Made by a program: the position numbers and the translations under genes
The notes under the pieces: generated by a model
Database searches by the model: none
The model's input: the letters and a program-made list of their open reading frames with translations, nothing else
Told to the model about the DNA's origin: nothing
NCBI GenBank assembly: GCA_017475265.1
Contig: JAFVFY010000003.1
Span: 44,661 to 108,660, forward strand
DNA length: 64,000 bases
Source: Prevotella sp.
GTDB taxonomy: Bacteria; Bacteroidota; Bacteroidia; Bacteroidales; Bacteroidaceae
Direction of reading: 5' to 3'
Part shown: one piece after another, positions 40,311 through 49,120 of the stretch
How the letters are laid out: each line of letters begins with the position of its first letter
How positions within the stretch are numbered: the stretch's first letter is position 1

Positions 40311-40706
40311 TTAATAGACGTAGCAAAGGACTTCGCCACCAATCTTCTGCTGAGCGGCCTCCTTGTTAGTCATAACACCCTTAGACGTGGACAGAATAGC
40401 GATACCCAGTCCGTTAATTACTCTCGGCATGTCCTTGTAACCAGTGTACTGACGCAGACCCGGAGTGCTCACGCGCTTCAGGTACTTAATGGCGTTCTCC
40501 TTGGTCACAGGATCATACTTCAGGGCCACCTTGATAGTGCCCTGAGGGCCATCCTCGATGAACTTGTAGTTCAGGATGTAACCCTTCTCGAAGAGGATTT
40601 TCGTAATCTCCTTCTTCAAGTTTGAAGCCGGTACTTCGACCACACGGTGATGAGCCATGATGGCGTTTCTCAACCTCGTCAGAAAATCTGCAATTGGATC
40701 TGTCAT
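40311..40706 (-). CDS. rpsH: 30S ribosomal protein S8
   Basis: 131 residues; binds the 16S central domain and represses its operon in E. coli. Starts MTDPIADFLTRLRNAIMAHH and ends ILSTSKGVMTNKEAAQQKIG with GGEVLCYVY. Standard length, located between rpsN and rplF. Confidence 0.97.
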   Translation of the reverse strand: MTDPIADFLTRLRNAIMAHHRVVEVPASNLKKEITKILFEKGYILNYKFIEDGPQGTIKVALKYDPVTKENAIKYLKRVSTPGLRQYTGYKDMPRVINGLGIAILSTSKGVMTNKEAAQQKIGGEVLCYVY

Positions 40707-40761
40707 TTGTTTTTTGAATGTTTAATTAATCGGGACTCCCCCGACAATATTAAATTCTTTG

Positions 40762-40790
40762 GATTTGAGATTTGAGATTTGAGATTTGAG
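40762..40790. repeat. GATTTGA microrepeat in the rpsN-rpsH spacer
   Basis: Four tandem 7-nt units of GATTTGA, followed by imperfect copies to about 40808, then TCTCAA-type complements (CTCAACTCTCAATACTCAA) near 40846-40870 that could pair with them. The 168-bp spacer holds no gene. Confidence 0.75.
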
Positions 40791-40874
40791 GAGTGAGATT
40801 TGAGGTTTGTTCTTTGTGCGTTTCTCTGCTCGAAGTAACCAAAATCTCAACTCTCAATACTCAATTCTCAATTC

Positions 40875-41192
40875 TTACCAAGACGCCTTCTTCACGCCGG
40901 GAATGAGACCGCTTGAAGCCATCTCACGGAACTGAATACGTGAGAGACCAAACTGGCGCATGTATCCTTTTGGACGTCCTGTTATCTTGCAACGGTTGTG
41001 CAGACGGATAGGATTAGCGTTGCGGGGGATGGACTGCAGCTTACGGGCAGCCTCGTAGGCAGCGATGGCACCCTCGTCGGTAGTGATGTCGGCGTGGGCG
41101 ATGATGCTCTTCAGGGCAGCACGCTTCTCAGCATAGCGGGCGACGAGCTTAGCGCGCTTCACCTCGCGGGCTTTCATTGATTCTTTTGCCAT
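40875..41192 (-). CDS. rpsN: 30S ribosomal protein S14
   Basis: 105 residues, the zinc-free long form: no CxxC pairs. Starts [20 protein letters not shown] and ends [20 protein letters not shown] with [23 protein letters not shown] is the conserved rRNA-binding stretch. Located between rplE and rpsH. Confidence 0.97.
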   Translation of the reverse strand: MAKESMKAREVKRAKLVARYAEKRAALKSIIAHADITTDEGAIAAYEAARKLQSIPRNANPIRLHNRCKITGRPKGYMRQFGLSRIQFREMASSGLIPGVKKASW

Positions 41193-41200
41193 AGTTATTC

Positions 41201-41755
41201 TTAATCGTTTTTAGCGTTCTTGAATGGTAGGCCGAAAGCCTTCAGCAGGGCGTAGCCCTCCTCGTCGGTCTTGGCCGAGGTAACGAAGGTGATGTTCATT
41301 CCCTGGATGCGGTCCACCTGGTCGATGTTGATCTCAGGGAAGATAATCTGCTCCTGCACGCCGAGGGTGTAGTTGCCACGACCGTCGAACTTGCTCTCGA
41401 TACCCTTGAAGTCGCGGATACGGGGAAGTGCGATGCGGACGAGCTTCTCCAGGAACTCGTACATGCGCTCACGGCGCAGTGTCACCATCACGCCGATGGG
41501 CATCTTCTTACGCACCTTGAAGTTAGCGATATCCTTCTTCGAGTAGGTAGCCACGGCTTTCTGGCCGCAGATAGCGCTCACCTCGTTGATGGCCACGTCG
41601 ATAATCTTCTTGTCCTGCGTAGCGTCTCCCAGACCCTGGTTGACCACAATCTTCTTCAACTCAGGAATCTGCATGGCAGACGTGTAGTTGAACTGCTTCT
41701 TCAGTGCCGGAGCAATCTGCTCGCGGTACGTATTCTTAAGTTGTGCTGTATTCAT
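41201..41755 (-). CDS. rplE: 50S ribosomal protein L5
   Basis: 184 residues; with L18 it binds 5S rRNA and contacts the P-site tRNA. Conserved blocks include [20 protein letters not shown] near 30-49 and [20 protein letters not shown] near 91-110. [20 protein letters not shown] lies near 125-144. Overlaps the rplX stop by one base. Confidence 0.97.
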   Translation of the reverse strand: MNTAQLKNTYREQIAPALKKQFNYTSAMQIPELKKIVVNQGLGDATQDKKIIDVAINEVSAICGQKAVATYSKKDIANFKVRKKMPIGVMVTLRRERMYEFLEKLVRIALPRIRDFKGIESKFDGRGNYTLGVQEQIIFPEINIDQVDRIQGMNITFVTSAKTDEEGYALLKAFGLPFKNAKND

Positions 41756-42072
41756 TACTTAATCTCCTCCCCAGACTTTTTGGCCACGCGAATGACGTTC
41801 TTGCCCTCGTGCTTGATGGAGACACGTGTAGGCTTTCCGCTCTTCGGGTCAATCAAACTTAAATTAGAAACATGGATGGGAGCCTCAACCTTCTCGAAGC
41901 CACCCTGAGGATTCTTGGCGCTGGGCTTAGTGCTCTTGTTGACGTAATTCACTCCCTCAACGATAGCACGCTGCTTCTCTACCAAGACCTTCAGCACCTT
42001 ACCAGTCTTGCCCTTGTCCTCACCGGCCAGAACATAGACGGTATCATTTTTCCTGATATGTAACTTGCTCAT
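41755..42072 (-). CDS. rplX: 50S ribosomal protein L24
   Basis: 105 residues; assembly initiator of the 50S subunit. The KOW motif lies at about 8-35 ([20 protein letters not shown]). Also present are [20 protein letters not shown] and a terminal [12 protein letters not shown]. Length typical. Confidence 0.97.
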   Translation of the reverse strand: MSKLHIRKNDTVYVLAGEDKGKTGKVLKVLVEKQRAIVEGVNYVNKSTKPSAKNPQGGFEKVEAPIHVSNLSLIDPKSGKPTRVSIKHEGKNVIRVAKKSGEEIK

Positions 42073-42093
42073 TACTATTATACGTTTTAAGTG

Positions 42094-42459
42094 TTAAAGA
42101 ACCTCGGGTGCCAAAGAGACGACCTTCATGTTTACTGCACGGAGCTCACGAGCCACGGGGCCGAAGATACGGCTGCCACGGAGTTCGCCGGCATTGTTGA
42201 GGAGCACACAGGCATTGTCATCGAAGCGGATGTACGAACCGTCTGCACGGCGTATCTCCTTCTTTGTGCGAACAATCAGAGCCTTCGACACTGTACCTTT
42301 CTTCACGTCGCTCGTCGGGATGGCATTCTTGATGGTCACGACGATGATGTCACCAACGCTGGCATAACGACGACCCGTGCCACCTAGCACGCGGATGCAG
42401 AGAGCCTCTCTTGCGCCGCTGTTGTCAGCAACTGTAAGTCTTGATTCTGTCTGTATCAT
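42094..42459 (-). CDS. rplN: 50S ribosomal protein L14
   Basis: 121 residues. Starts [40 protein letters not shown] and [10 protein letters not shown] are conserved. It lies at the subunit interface. Located between rpsQ and rplX, 2 bp after rpsQ. Confidence 0.97.
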   Translation of the reverse strand: MIQTESRLTVADNSGAREALCIRVLGGTGRRYASVGDIIVVTIKNAIPTSDVKKGTVSKALIVRTKKEIRRADGSYIRFDDNACVLLNNAGELRGSRIFGPVARELRAVNMKVVSLAPEVL

Positions 42460-42461
42460 AA

Positions 42462-42728
42462 TTACTTGGCTTTTTCAACGATTTGTACTAATCTCCAGCG
42501 CTTTGTCTTCGACAGAGGGCGGGTTTCCATAATGAGCACGGTGTCACCGACATTGCACTCATTCTTCTCATCATGTGCATGGTACTTCTTCGTCTTCTGG
42601 ACGAACTTACCATAAATGGGGTGCTTCTCCTTGAACTTGGCGGCGATAACAATGGTTTTATCCATTTTGTTGCTAACGACGACACCCTGTCTTGTCTTTC
42701 TTAAATTTCTTGTTTCCATCTGGACCAT
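42462..42728 (-). CDS. rpsQ: 30S ribosomal protein S17
   Basis: 88 residues as called; [12 protein letters not shown] three codons in (42719) is the more usual start. OB fold with [20 protein letters not shown] near 17-36 and [20 protein letters not shown] near 60-79. Located 2 bp after rpmC. Confidence 0.96.
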   Translation of the reverse strand: MVQMETRNLRKTRQGVVVSNKMDKTIVIAAKFKEKHPIYGKFVQKTKKYHAHDEKNECNVGDTVLIMETRPLSKTKRWRLVQIVEKAK

Positions 42729-42730
42729 TG

Positions 42731-42925
42731 TTATTTGTTAAGTTCTCTCTGACGGAGCTCCGTCTTCATGCGGGCGATGTCCCGGCGTGCAGCCTTAATC
42801 AGTGATGGGTTCTCCAGCGGAGTGACGTTGTGATTGAATTTCATCTGGTTGTACTTGGCAACCGACTCATCGATGCGCTCGACCAAGTCTTTGGTCTCGA
42901 GCTCTCTAATTTCCTTGTTCTTCAT
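42731..42925 (-). CDS. rpmC: 50S ribosomal protein L29
   Basis: 64 residues, two helices. Starts [20 protein letters not shown] and ends [14 protein letters not shown]. It lies beside the nascent-chain exit tunnel. Located between rplP and rpsQ. Confidence 0.96.
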   Translation of the reverse strand: MKNKEIRELETKDLVERIDESVAKYNQMKFNHNVTPLENPSLIKAARRDIARMKTELRQRELNK

Positions 42926-42940
42926 ACGTTCCTTCTCTGA

Positions 42941-43369
42941 TTAAGCGTTTTTATCATAGTCACGACGGACAATAAACTTAGTCTTCACGGGGAGCTTCTG
43001 GGCTCCAAGACGCAATGCTTCCTTTGCAACGTCGAAGGGAACACCCTCGACCTCGAAGAGGATACGTCCCGGAGTGACAGGTGCCACCCATCCTGCGGGA
43101 TCTCCCTTACCCTTACCCATTCGCACGTCAGCAGGCTTGCGGGTGATGGGTTTGTCGGGGAAGATGCGAATCCACACCTGACCTTCACGGTTCATGTAAC
43201 GGTTGATAGCCACACGTGCGGCCTCAATCTGACGGCTGTCAATCCACTTGGCATCGAGTGTCTTGATGCCGAATGAGCCGAAAGCCAGCGTTGTGCCACG
43301 GTGCGCGTTGCCTTTGTTGCCGCGACCGTCTTGTGGCCTTCTGAATCTTACTCTTTTAGGCTGTAACAT
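42941..43369 (-). CDS. rplP: 50S ribosomal protein L16
   Basis: 142 residues; near the A site and needed for peptidyl-transferase activity. Starts [40 protein letters not shown] and [14 protein letters not shown] are hallmark segments. Full length. Confidence 0.97.
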   Translation of the reverse strand: MLQPKRVRFRRPQDGRGNKGNAHRGTTLAFGSFGIKTLDAKWIDSRQIEAARVAINRYMNREGQVWIRIFPDKPITRKPADVRMGKGKGDPAGWVAPVTPGRILFEVEGVPFDVAKEALRLGAQKLPVKTKFIVRRDYDKNA

Positions 43370-43383
43370 GATAATTTTTCTTT

Positions 43384-44154
43384 TTATCGGTTGTTATTTC
43401 TTCTTCTGTCACCACGCTCTCCACGCTCGGAACGGTCGTTGCGGTCACCACGGAAGCGGCGTCCTTCACCACGTCCACCACCACGCAGACCCTGTTTCTC
43501 CTGAGAGAAGTTGGGTGCCAGGTCCACTTTACCGTAGATTTCACCACGGCATATCCACACTTTGATGCCGAGGATTCCCACCTTGGTGAGAGCCTCTGCC
43601 TGGCAGAAATCGATGTCAGCACGGAAGGTGTGCAGCGGAGTACGACCTTCCTTGAGCATCTCACTGCGTGCGATTTCTGCACCGTTCAGACGACCGGAAA
43701 TCTGTACCTTGATGCCCTCGGCACCAGCACGCATGGTGTTCTGGATGGCCTGCTTGATGGCACGGCGGTAAGCTATCTTGCCCTCAATCTGGCGAGCGAT
43801 GTTCGTGGCAACGATAGTAGCGTCAAGCTCCGGACGCTTCACTTCATAGATGTTAATCTGAACCTCCTTGTCGAAGAGCTTCTTCAGCTCGTCCTTGAGG
43901 TTGTCCACATCCTGTCCACCCTTACCGATGACGAATCCCGGGCGAGCGGTACAAATTGTTATGGTGACCAGCTTCAGGGTGCGCTCGATGACAATCTTCG
44001 AGATGCTGGCCTTTGCCAGGCGCTCGTTGAGGTACTTACGGATTTTCTGGTCCTCTACGAGGTTGTCTCCGAAGCTCTTGCCTCCGAACCAATTTGAATC
44101 CCAACCTTTAACAATACCCAGACGGTTGCTAATTGGATTAACTTTCTGTCCCAT
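43384..44154 (-). CDS. rpsC: 30S ribosomal protein S3
   Basis: 256 residues; mRNA entry-site protein. Starts [20 protein letters not shown]. The KH domain spans about 60-115 ([20 protein letters not shown]), and the C-terminal domain has [20 protein letters not shown]. An Arg/Gly/Asp-rich tail of ~35 residues ([20 protein letters not shown]) extends beyond the usual end, as in many Bacteroidota. Confidence 0.97.
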   Translation of the reverse strand: MGQKVNPISNRLGIVKGWDSNWFGGKSFGDNLVEDQKIRKYLNERLAKASISKIVIERTLKLVTITICTARPGFVIGKGGQDVDNLKDELKKLFDKEVQINIYEVKRPELDATIVATNIARQIEGKIAYRRAIKQAIQNTMRAGAEGIKVQISGRLNGAEIARSEMLKEGRTPLHTFRADIDFCQAEALTKVGILGIKVWICRGEIYGKVDLAPNFSQEKQGLRGGGRGEGRRFRGDRNDRSERGERGDRRRNNNR

Positions 44155-44156
44155 AC

Positions 44157-44564
44157 TTATTCTTTTTCGTCATTTTGTTTAGCATCGACAAACAGAGTCA
44201 CGTGGTTGCTGCGCTTACGGATGCGGTATCCACGTCCCTGCGGTGCGGGTCTCATTCTCTTGAGCGTAACGCCCTCATCAACGAAGACGCTTGAAATGAA
44301 CAGCTCGCCGGCTTCAGCCTTGCGGTCGTTCTTCTGCTCCCAGTTATTAATGGCCGAGCGGAGAAGTTTCTCCACGTCAGCGGCAGCGGCCTTCTTCGAG
44401 AAGTGAAGCACGCCCAGGGCGCGGTCCACCTCCATGCCACGGATCATGTCGACCACGTAGCGCATCTTGCGAGGCGAGGAAGGACAGCCTTTCAGCTTGG
44501 CAAAATACTGTGTCTTAAGAGCTGCTTTTCTTTCTTCAGCCTTATTATGTTTTCTTGCTCCCAT
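44157..44564 (-). CDS. rplV: 50S ribosomal protein L22
   Basis: 135 residues; lines the exit tunnel and binds many 23S domains. [20 protein letters not shown] near 23-42 and the hairpin tip [20 protein letters not shown] near 100-119 are conserved. The hairpin has no visible erythromycin-type deletion. Located between rpsS and rpsC. Confidence 0.97.
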   Translation of the reverse strand: MGARKHNKAEERKAALKTQYFAKLKGCPSSPRKMRYVVDMIRGMEVDRALGVLHFSKKAAAADVEKLLRSAINNWEQKNDRKAEAGELFISSVFVDEGVTLKRMRPAPQGRGYRIRKRSNHVTLFVDAKQNDEKE

Positions 44565-44571
44565 TGTTTTA

Positions 44572-44603
44572 ATTTACGATTTACGATTTACGAATTACGA
44601 TTT
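44572..44603. repeat. ATTTACG microrepeat spacer (rpsS-rplV)
   Basis: Four copies of the 7-nt ATTTACG unit, the last one degenerate (AATTACG). Same unit as 39692-39723. Confidence 0.65.
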
Positions 44604-44613
44604 CCCTGGAGCA

Positions 44614-44880
44614 TTACTTCTTGTTACCGGCGTGACCACCGAAGCGACGGGTGGGTGCAAACTCACCGAGCTTATGGCCAACCATGTTCTCAGTAATGTA
44701 AACAGGGATGAATTTGTTTCCGTTATGCACTGCAACAGTGTGTCCCACGAAATCGGGGGAAATCATCGATGCCCTGGCCCAAGTCTTCACGACATTCTTC
44801 TTGCCGCTCTCATTCATGGCGAGAACTTTCTTCTCGAGAGAGATATTGATGTACGGACCTTTCTTTAATGAACGACTCAT
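44614..44880 (-). CDS. rpsS: 30S ribosomal protein S19
   Basis: 88 residues; head protein near the A site. Starts [20 protein letters not shown], with [20 protein letters not shown] and [19 protein letters not shown]. Complete and typical. Confidence 0.97.
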   Translation of the reverse strand: MSRSLKKGPYINISLEKKVLAMNESGKKNVVKTWARASMISPDFVGHTVAVHNGNKFIPVYITENMVGHKLGEFAPTRRFGGHAGNKK

Positions 44881-44904
44881 AATCTTACTCTTGTTTACAT
44901 TAAA

Positions 44905-45732
44905 TTACTTCTTGTTAGCTCTTTCAATGATGTACTTGTTGGAAAGCTTCTTCGGAGCACGTGTCTTCAGACCCTTTGCATACAAGCCCTTGCGTGAGCG
45001 CGGATGTCCACCGCTCTGACGGCCTTCACCACCACCCATCGGGTGATCATGCGGGTTCATGACAACACCACGGTTGTGCGGGCGGCGACCCAGCCAGCGT
45101 GAGCGTCCAGCCTTACCAGACTGCTCAAGAGCATGGTCACTGTTGCCTACGGCACCGACGGTAGCCTTACAAGCAGAGAGCACCTTACGCGTCTCTCCCG
45201 AGGGGAGCTTAATCACGCAGTAGGCTCCCTCACGAGAAGTCAACTGAGCAAAATTACCAGCCGAACGAACGAGCAGGGCACCCTGACCAGGACGGAGTTC
45301 AATGTTGTGAATCACCGTACCCACAGGGATGTTGGCCAGCGGCAGGGCATTACCCACTTCAGGGGCAGCCTCTGCACCCGACATCAGCGTCGTGCCGACC
45401 TGCAGTCCATTGGGAGCAATAATGTAGCGTTTTTCACCATCTGCATAGAAGAGAAGAGCGATGCGAGCCGAGCGGTTGGGGTCGTACTCGATTGTCTTCA
45501 CCACAGCAGGAACACCATCTTTCTCTCGCTTGAAGTCGATGAGACGATACTTCTTCTTGTGACCGCCGCCCATGTAGCGGACAGTCATCTTACCGGTGTT
45601 GTTTCGGCCGCCGGTAGAACGTTTGCCGTAAACGAGAGACTTCTCTGGCACGGATGCAGTAATGTCCTCGAACGTACCAATAATCTTGTGTCTTTGGCCC
45701 GGAGTTACGGGCTTTAATTTACGTACTGCCAT
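44905..45732 (-). CDS. rplB: 50S ribosomal protein L2
   Basis: 275 residues; near the peptidyl-transferase centre and essential for subunit joining. Starts [40 protein letters not shown] near 43-62 and [20 protein letters not shown] near 220-239, which contains the essential His, are intact. Located 2 bp after rplW. Confidence 0.98.
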   Translation of the reverse strand: MAVRKLKPVTPGQRHKIIGTFEDITASVPEKSLVYGKRSTGGRNNTGKMTVRYMGGGHKKKYRLIDFKREKDGVPAVVKTIEYDPNRSARIALLFYADGEKRYIIAPNGLQVGTTLMSGAEAAPEVGNALPLANIPVGTVIHNIELRPGQGALLVRSAGNFAQLTSREGAYCVIKLPSGETRKVLSACKATVGAVGNSDHALEQSGKAGRSRWLGRRPHNRGVVMNPHDHPMGGGEGRQSGGHPRSRKGLYAKGLKTRAPKKLSNKYIIERANKK

Positions 45733-45734
45733 TT

Positions 45735-46181
45735 TTATATTTCAATATTGCTGTAAATATCAATTTCCTCACCCGCTTTCAGAGTGACGATTGCCTTCTT
45801 GTATGCGCTCTTCTTTCCCTGTACGAGACCAGCCTTGGTATAGCGGCGGCTGCGCTTTCCGGCATAGCGTACCGTATTCACTTCCTCCACCGTGACGTTG
45901 AAGGCCTTCTCGACCTCCTTCTTAATCTCAATCTTGTTGGCCTCAGGCTTCACGATAAAGCCATAGCGGGGACGGGCGGGTTTGTCGTACATGAAAACGG
46001 TCTTCTCCTTCTTCTCATCGGGCTTGCCCTTACGCTTCACAACGTAGGAGCGTGTCTCCTCCACAGCACCATACTTCTCTGCGCTCTTTTTGCTGTTAGC
46101 CTTGAGACGTCTGCCCTGAGACGAGCGTTCCGTTATCTTGGTCATCTTCTCAGTGACCAGTGGTTTGATTATAAATCCCAT
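45735..46181 (-). CDS. rplW: 50S ribosomal protein L23 with an internal insertion
   Basis: 148 residues, against about 95-100 in most bacteria. The normal N-terminus [18 protein letters not shown] is followed by an extra, very basic segment of about 50 residues (about 19-72, [20 protein letters not shown] and [14 protein letters not shown]). The standard [20 protein letters not shown] then resumes, through [20 protein letters not shown] to the end. L23 lies at the tunnel exit, where trigger factor and SRP dock. Frame and termini are intact, so it is a real variant rather than a frameshift. Confidence 0.95.
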   Translation of the reverse strand: MGFIIKPLVTEKMTKITERSSQGRRLKANSKKSAEKYGAVEETRSYVVKRKGKPDEKKEKTVFMYDKPARPRYGFIVKPEANKIEIKKEVEKAFNVTVEEVNTVRYAGKRSRRYTKAGLVQGKKSAYKKAIVTLKAGEEIDIYSNIEI

Positions 46182-46185
46182 AATT

Positions 46186-46224
46186 GCGTTATTACGATAT
46201 TACGTTATTACGTTATCACGATAA
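46186..46224. repeat. CGTTATTA microrepeat spacer (rplD-rplW)
   Basis: Four to five 8-9-nt units of the type CGTTATTA/CGATATTA, the same class as the rpsD-rpsK spacer. No gene is present in these 47 bp. Confidence 0.65.
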
Positions 46225-46228
46225 ATAT

Positions 46229-46855
46229 TTACCCCAGAATTCCGTTGATGGTCTCAAGCGACTTCTCAGTGATGACGAGCACGTCGGCATCCAGAATCTT
46301 GTAAGTATTCACCTTTGCTGCCTCAATGACATCTGTCTTCTGCAAATTTCGAGCTGACAAATATACATTATTATTAGCTTCTGGCAAAAGGAAGAGAAGT
46401 TTCTTACCCTCGACTTTAAGATTTTTAGCAATATTTACCATTTCTTTTGTCTTCGGAGCATCGAAACTGAAGTCCTCAAGCATGATGATGCCATCCTCCT
46501 GAGCCTTATAACTCAGAGCCGACTTGCGGGCCAGCTGCTTCACCTTCTTGTTCAGCTTGAACGAATAGTCGCGGGGCTTCGGACCGAACACACGGCCACC
46601 ACCACGCAGCAGGGGTGAGTTGATGTCACCATGACGAGCGCCGCCACCACCCTTCTGGCGTCCGAGCTTACGAGTAGAGCCGCTGATTTCGCTGCGCTCC
46701 TTGCTCTTGGCGTTGCCCTGGCGCTGGTTGGCCATGTACTGCTTCACGTCCAGATAAATCACATGATCATTGGGTTCAATCCCGAAGATAGCCTCATCGA
46801 GTACTACCTTCCTACCGGTCGGCTGACCGTTTGTCTTCAATACATTCAGTTCCAT
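46229..46855 (-). CDS. rplD: 50S ribosomal protein L4
   Basis: 208 residues; exit-tunnel protein and autogenous regulator of the S10 operon in E. coli. Contains [20 protein letters not shown] with [20 protein letters not shown], the extended tunnel loop, and a globular part ending [15 protein letters not shown]. Located 4 bp after rplC. Confidence 0.97.
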   Translation of the reverse strand: MELNVLKTNGQPTGRKVVLDEAIFGIEPNDHVIYLDVKQYMANQRQGNAKSKERSEISGSTRKLGRQKGGGGARHGDINSPLLRGGGRVFGPKPRDYSFKLNKKVKQLARKSALSYKAQEDGIIMLEDFSFDAPKTKEMVNIAKNLKVEGKKLLFLLPEANNNVYLSARNLQKTDVIEAAKVNTYKILDADVLVITEKSLETINGILG

Positions 46856-46858
46856 AGC

Positions 46859-47470
46859 TTACTTCTTGATTAAGAGGGTTGAACCTTTGCATCCAGCCAC
46901 GCTGCCCTTGATGAGGAGCAGGTTGTGCTCGGGGATGACCTTTAACACTTTCAGGTTCTGGGTCGTCACGCGGTCGCCACCCATCTGGCCACCCATGCGC
47001 ATTCCCTTGAACACCTGAGCGGGATACGAACATGCACCGATAGAACCGGGCTTGCGCAGACGGTCGTCCTGACCGTGGGTGCTCTGCCCTACTCCACCGA
47101 AGCCGTGGCGCTTCACAACGCCCTGGAATCCCTTACCTTTCGAGGTACCAACTACATCGACGAACTCAGCATCGGCGAAGAGCTCCACCGTCAGGGTGTC
47201 GCCCAGGTTGTAGTCCTCATCAAACTTGAACTCGGCCAAGTGGGCCTTTGGTGTCGTACCGGCCTTCTTGAACACACCCATCATGGGTTTCGAGGTGTTC
47301 TTCTCCTTAGCCTCGCCAAAACCCAGCTGGACAGCCTTGTAGCCATCCTTCTCCAGAGTCTTGACCTGTGTCACGACACAAGGACCACATTCGATAACAG
47401 TGCAGGGAACATTCTTGCCCTCACTGAAAACGGATGTCATTCCGATTTTTCTTCCAATCAATCCTGGCAT
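46859..47470 (-). CDS. rplC: 50S ribosomal protein L3, first gene of the cluster here
   Basis: 203 residues; assembly protein near the peptidyl-transferase centre. Starts [40 protein letters not shown] and [20 protein letters not shown] are the conserved core, including the Gln that is methylated in E. coli. Normally rpsJ precedes it, but here the next gene upstream is an unrelated secreted protein 345 bp away, so the cluster starts at rplC. Confidence 0.97.
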   Translation of the reverse strand: MPGLIGRKIGMTSVFSEGKNVPCTVIECGPCVVTQVKTLEKDGYKAVQLGFGEAKEKNTSKPMMGVFKKAGTTPKAHLAEFKFDEDYNLGDTLTVELFADAEFVDVVGTSKGKGFQGVVKRHGFGGVGQSTHGQDDRLRKPGSIGACSYPAQVFKGMRMGGQMGGDRVTTQNLKVLKVIPEHNLLLIKGSVAGCKGSTLLIKK

Positions 47471-47815
47471 TTCAGTTTTTGAATTAATGTAATAATATAA
47501 ATAATGTGTAACTTTTGCTTTTTAAGTGACATCTTGCAAGGCGCAGACGACAAACACACTTAAAAAAGAGATGCAGTCTAGTCCTTACTCAGGGTGTTTC
47601 GCTTCTTCGGTGCGAAACCTTAAACCGCTCTTTTTCAGCATATTGATAACCTTTGGCCAGCGCAATACCACTTTTGCGGCTGCAAAGGTACAAATAAATA
47701 ATGAGACAAGCATCAACCTTTGCGCCAAATATAACATCATTTAACTGTTTTAAGAAAGTATTAAGATTCCATCCCTGTGGAAGCTCGCGGACATCTTCGA
47801 ATAAGAGAGAGCTGC
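47471..47815 (-). other. Leader and promoter region of the ribosomal cluster
   Basis: 345 bp without a gene and without rpsJ. On the minus strand a -7 box TACCTTTG (47683-47690) would start transcription near 47676, leaving a leader of about 205 nt. The leader can form a hairpin GTTTCGC...GCGAAAC (about 47597-47620), followed by A/T-rich sequence. Such a leader is a candidate site for L4- or other r-protein autoregulation. The part beyond 47700 is AT-rich and featureless. Confidence 0.55.
47683..47690 (-). promoter_or_regulatory. -7 element of the rplC promoter
   Basis: TACCTTTG on the minus strand matches the Bacteroidota TAnnTTTG box. The best -33 candidate is a partial TTG at 47714-47716, 23 nt upstream, so the promoter is plausible but imperfect. 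Confidence 0.55.
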
Positions 47816-49120
47816 CTAAGGAAAATCGTACACCAGATACTGCGTGTTGCGTTCGGTGGGATAGTTGGTGAGCTGCCCAGAGCGTGTCACGAACGACAAT
47901 ATGCCATTATACACGCCGTTACCAAAGGTGTACTGACCGTCGTAGACGTTGATGTGGTGAACACGGCGGGCATCATACTTCAGAAGCCGCTCGGTGTCGA
48001 GGACAGGCATGCCATCAATGAGCACCAAGGACGGCGAACTGTTGTAGAACTCTCTACGGACGATGAGCTGTAGGAGTCCGTTGTGGCGCATGGTGCTGAC
48101 ACAGCTGACATATTCGAGCAGCACCTCCCTGATGGTGTGAAACTGACGGTACTCATCAAGGTTATAGGTGAGATAAGGCTTGGTGCCAAACACGGTGTCG
48201 ACATAGTCTAATATCGAAGGCTGGCCCTCGTCCTTTGTCCTTTGATGCCGTTGCATGTCGAGGGAACGAGCTTCCACCTCGCTGCGATTATAATGAAACA
48301 CGAGATGGGGAAGCTCCCTCGGGAGCAAGGTGGCAAACGGGCTAATCATCTCTATAGGCAAACTGACGCCTGTGGACGATGTGGCAGAAAGCACTAACGG
48401 CAATGACCCATGAATGCCGAAGGTGTGGAAGACGGCCATAGTGTCGCTTACCATCTTTCCTTCAAAATAGTGTATCTGCTTCCCGATGATACTCAACGAC
48501 GGGAGAATATCGCTGCCCTTGAACGTACGGCCTTCATAGACGTTACGGACCCGGGCCTTGATGATATGGCCTTCGAGCTCAAGCCCATCAGACCCATCAA
48601 GCCCATCAAGCCCTCCAGACTCACCCCCAACCCCTCCCTGTTGAGGGAGGGAAGAAGAATGTTGAGGGTGTAAATACTCCCCTCCCTCAACAGGGAGGGG
48701 TTGGGTCTGGTGGGTCTGGTAGCTCTTGCCCTGTGTGATTTCCACCCATTGTATATCATCTTCCTCGCTCTTGTGAAGAGGGTTTACGACGGCAACAAGT
48801 TGCTGGGACACGTTGGCGTCGTTGCGTGTATATACTGACAACTGGTAGTACCCGCTATGGAGGTCAGCGGGCAGTTCGACGAGTCCTTCTCCGGTGCCTT
48901 TATTCAGACGCAAGATGGTTCCTGCCGCCAAGCTATACGTATCGCACAACTCGACGTAGGCTATCGTGGCATCGTCGGCCGTCACGCGGACTTTCATCGC
49001 CTCCCCGGCAAGATACCAGGTACGGTCGGTCTCAACACTCACAGCAAAGGTGTTCATGGAGAGCACCGTTGCGGCTATCAGTGACAATAATCTGCTATTC
49101 ATCTTCATTGTTTTCATCAT
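47816..49120 (-). CDS. Secreted MG2-like / TonB-plug-like protein
   Basis: 434 residues; internal Mets at codons 2, 5 and 7 are alternative starts. A signal peptide (MNSRLLSLIAATVLSMNTFA) leads to an MG2-like sandwich, DRTWYLAGEAMKVRVTADDA, as in alpha-2-macroglobulin-like proteins. A Gly/Ser/Pro-rich stretch near 160-185 is encoded by a palindromic repeat insertion. The C-terminal ~70 residues (SLVLIDGMPVLDTERLLKYD, VYNGILSFVTRSG) look like a TonB-receptor plug without a barrel. It is last in the operon with DUF4249 and the TonB receptor and overlaps DUF4249 by about 26 bp. Function is unknown; an outer-membrane accessory is inferred. Confidence 0.68.
   Translation of the reverse strand: MMKTMKMNSRLLSLIAATVLSMNTFAVSVETDRTWYLAGEAMKVRVTADDATIAYVELCDTYSLAAGTILRLNKGTGEGLVELPADLHSGYYQLSVYTRNDANVSQQLVAVVNPLHKSEEDDIQWVEITQGKSYQTHQTQPLPVEGGEYLHPQHSSSLPQQGGVGGESGGLDGLDGSDGLELEGHIIKARVRNVYEGRTFKGSDILPSLSIIGKQIHYFEGKMVSDTMAVFHTFGIHGSLPLVLSATSSTGVSLPIEMISPFATLLPRELPHLVFHYNRSEVEARSLDMQRHQRTKDEGQPSILDYVDTVFGTKPYLTYNLDEYRQFHTIREVLLEYVSCVSTMRHNGLLQLIVRREFYNSSPSLVLIDGMPVLDTERLLKYDARRVHHINVYDGQYTFGNGVYNGILSFVTRSGQLTNYPTERNTQYLVYDFP
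48619..48708. repeat. Intragenic inverted pair of palindromic repeats
   Basis: Hairpin CCCTCCCT-GTTG-AGGGAGGG (48632-48651) and hairpin CCCCTCCCT-CAAC-AGGGAGGGG (48679-48700). The two are themselves an inverted repeat of about 23 bp, so the region can also fold as one cruciform. It stays in frame within the secreted protein gene and encodes the Gly/Ser/Gln-rich stretch. Confidence 0.8.

Noticed and set aside
47471-47815. Hidden rpsJ gene upstream of rplC
   Set aside because: No frame of about 100 codons exists on either strand, and no S10 motif could be read.
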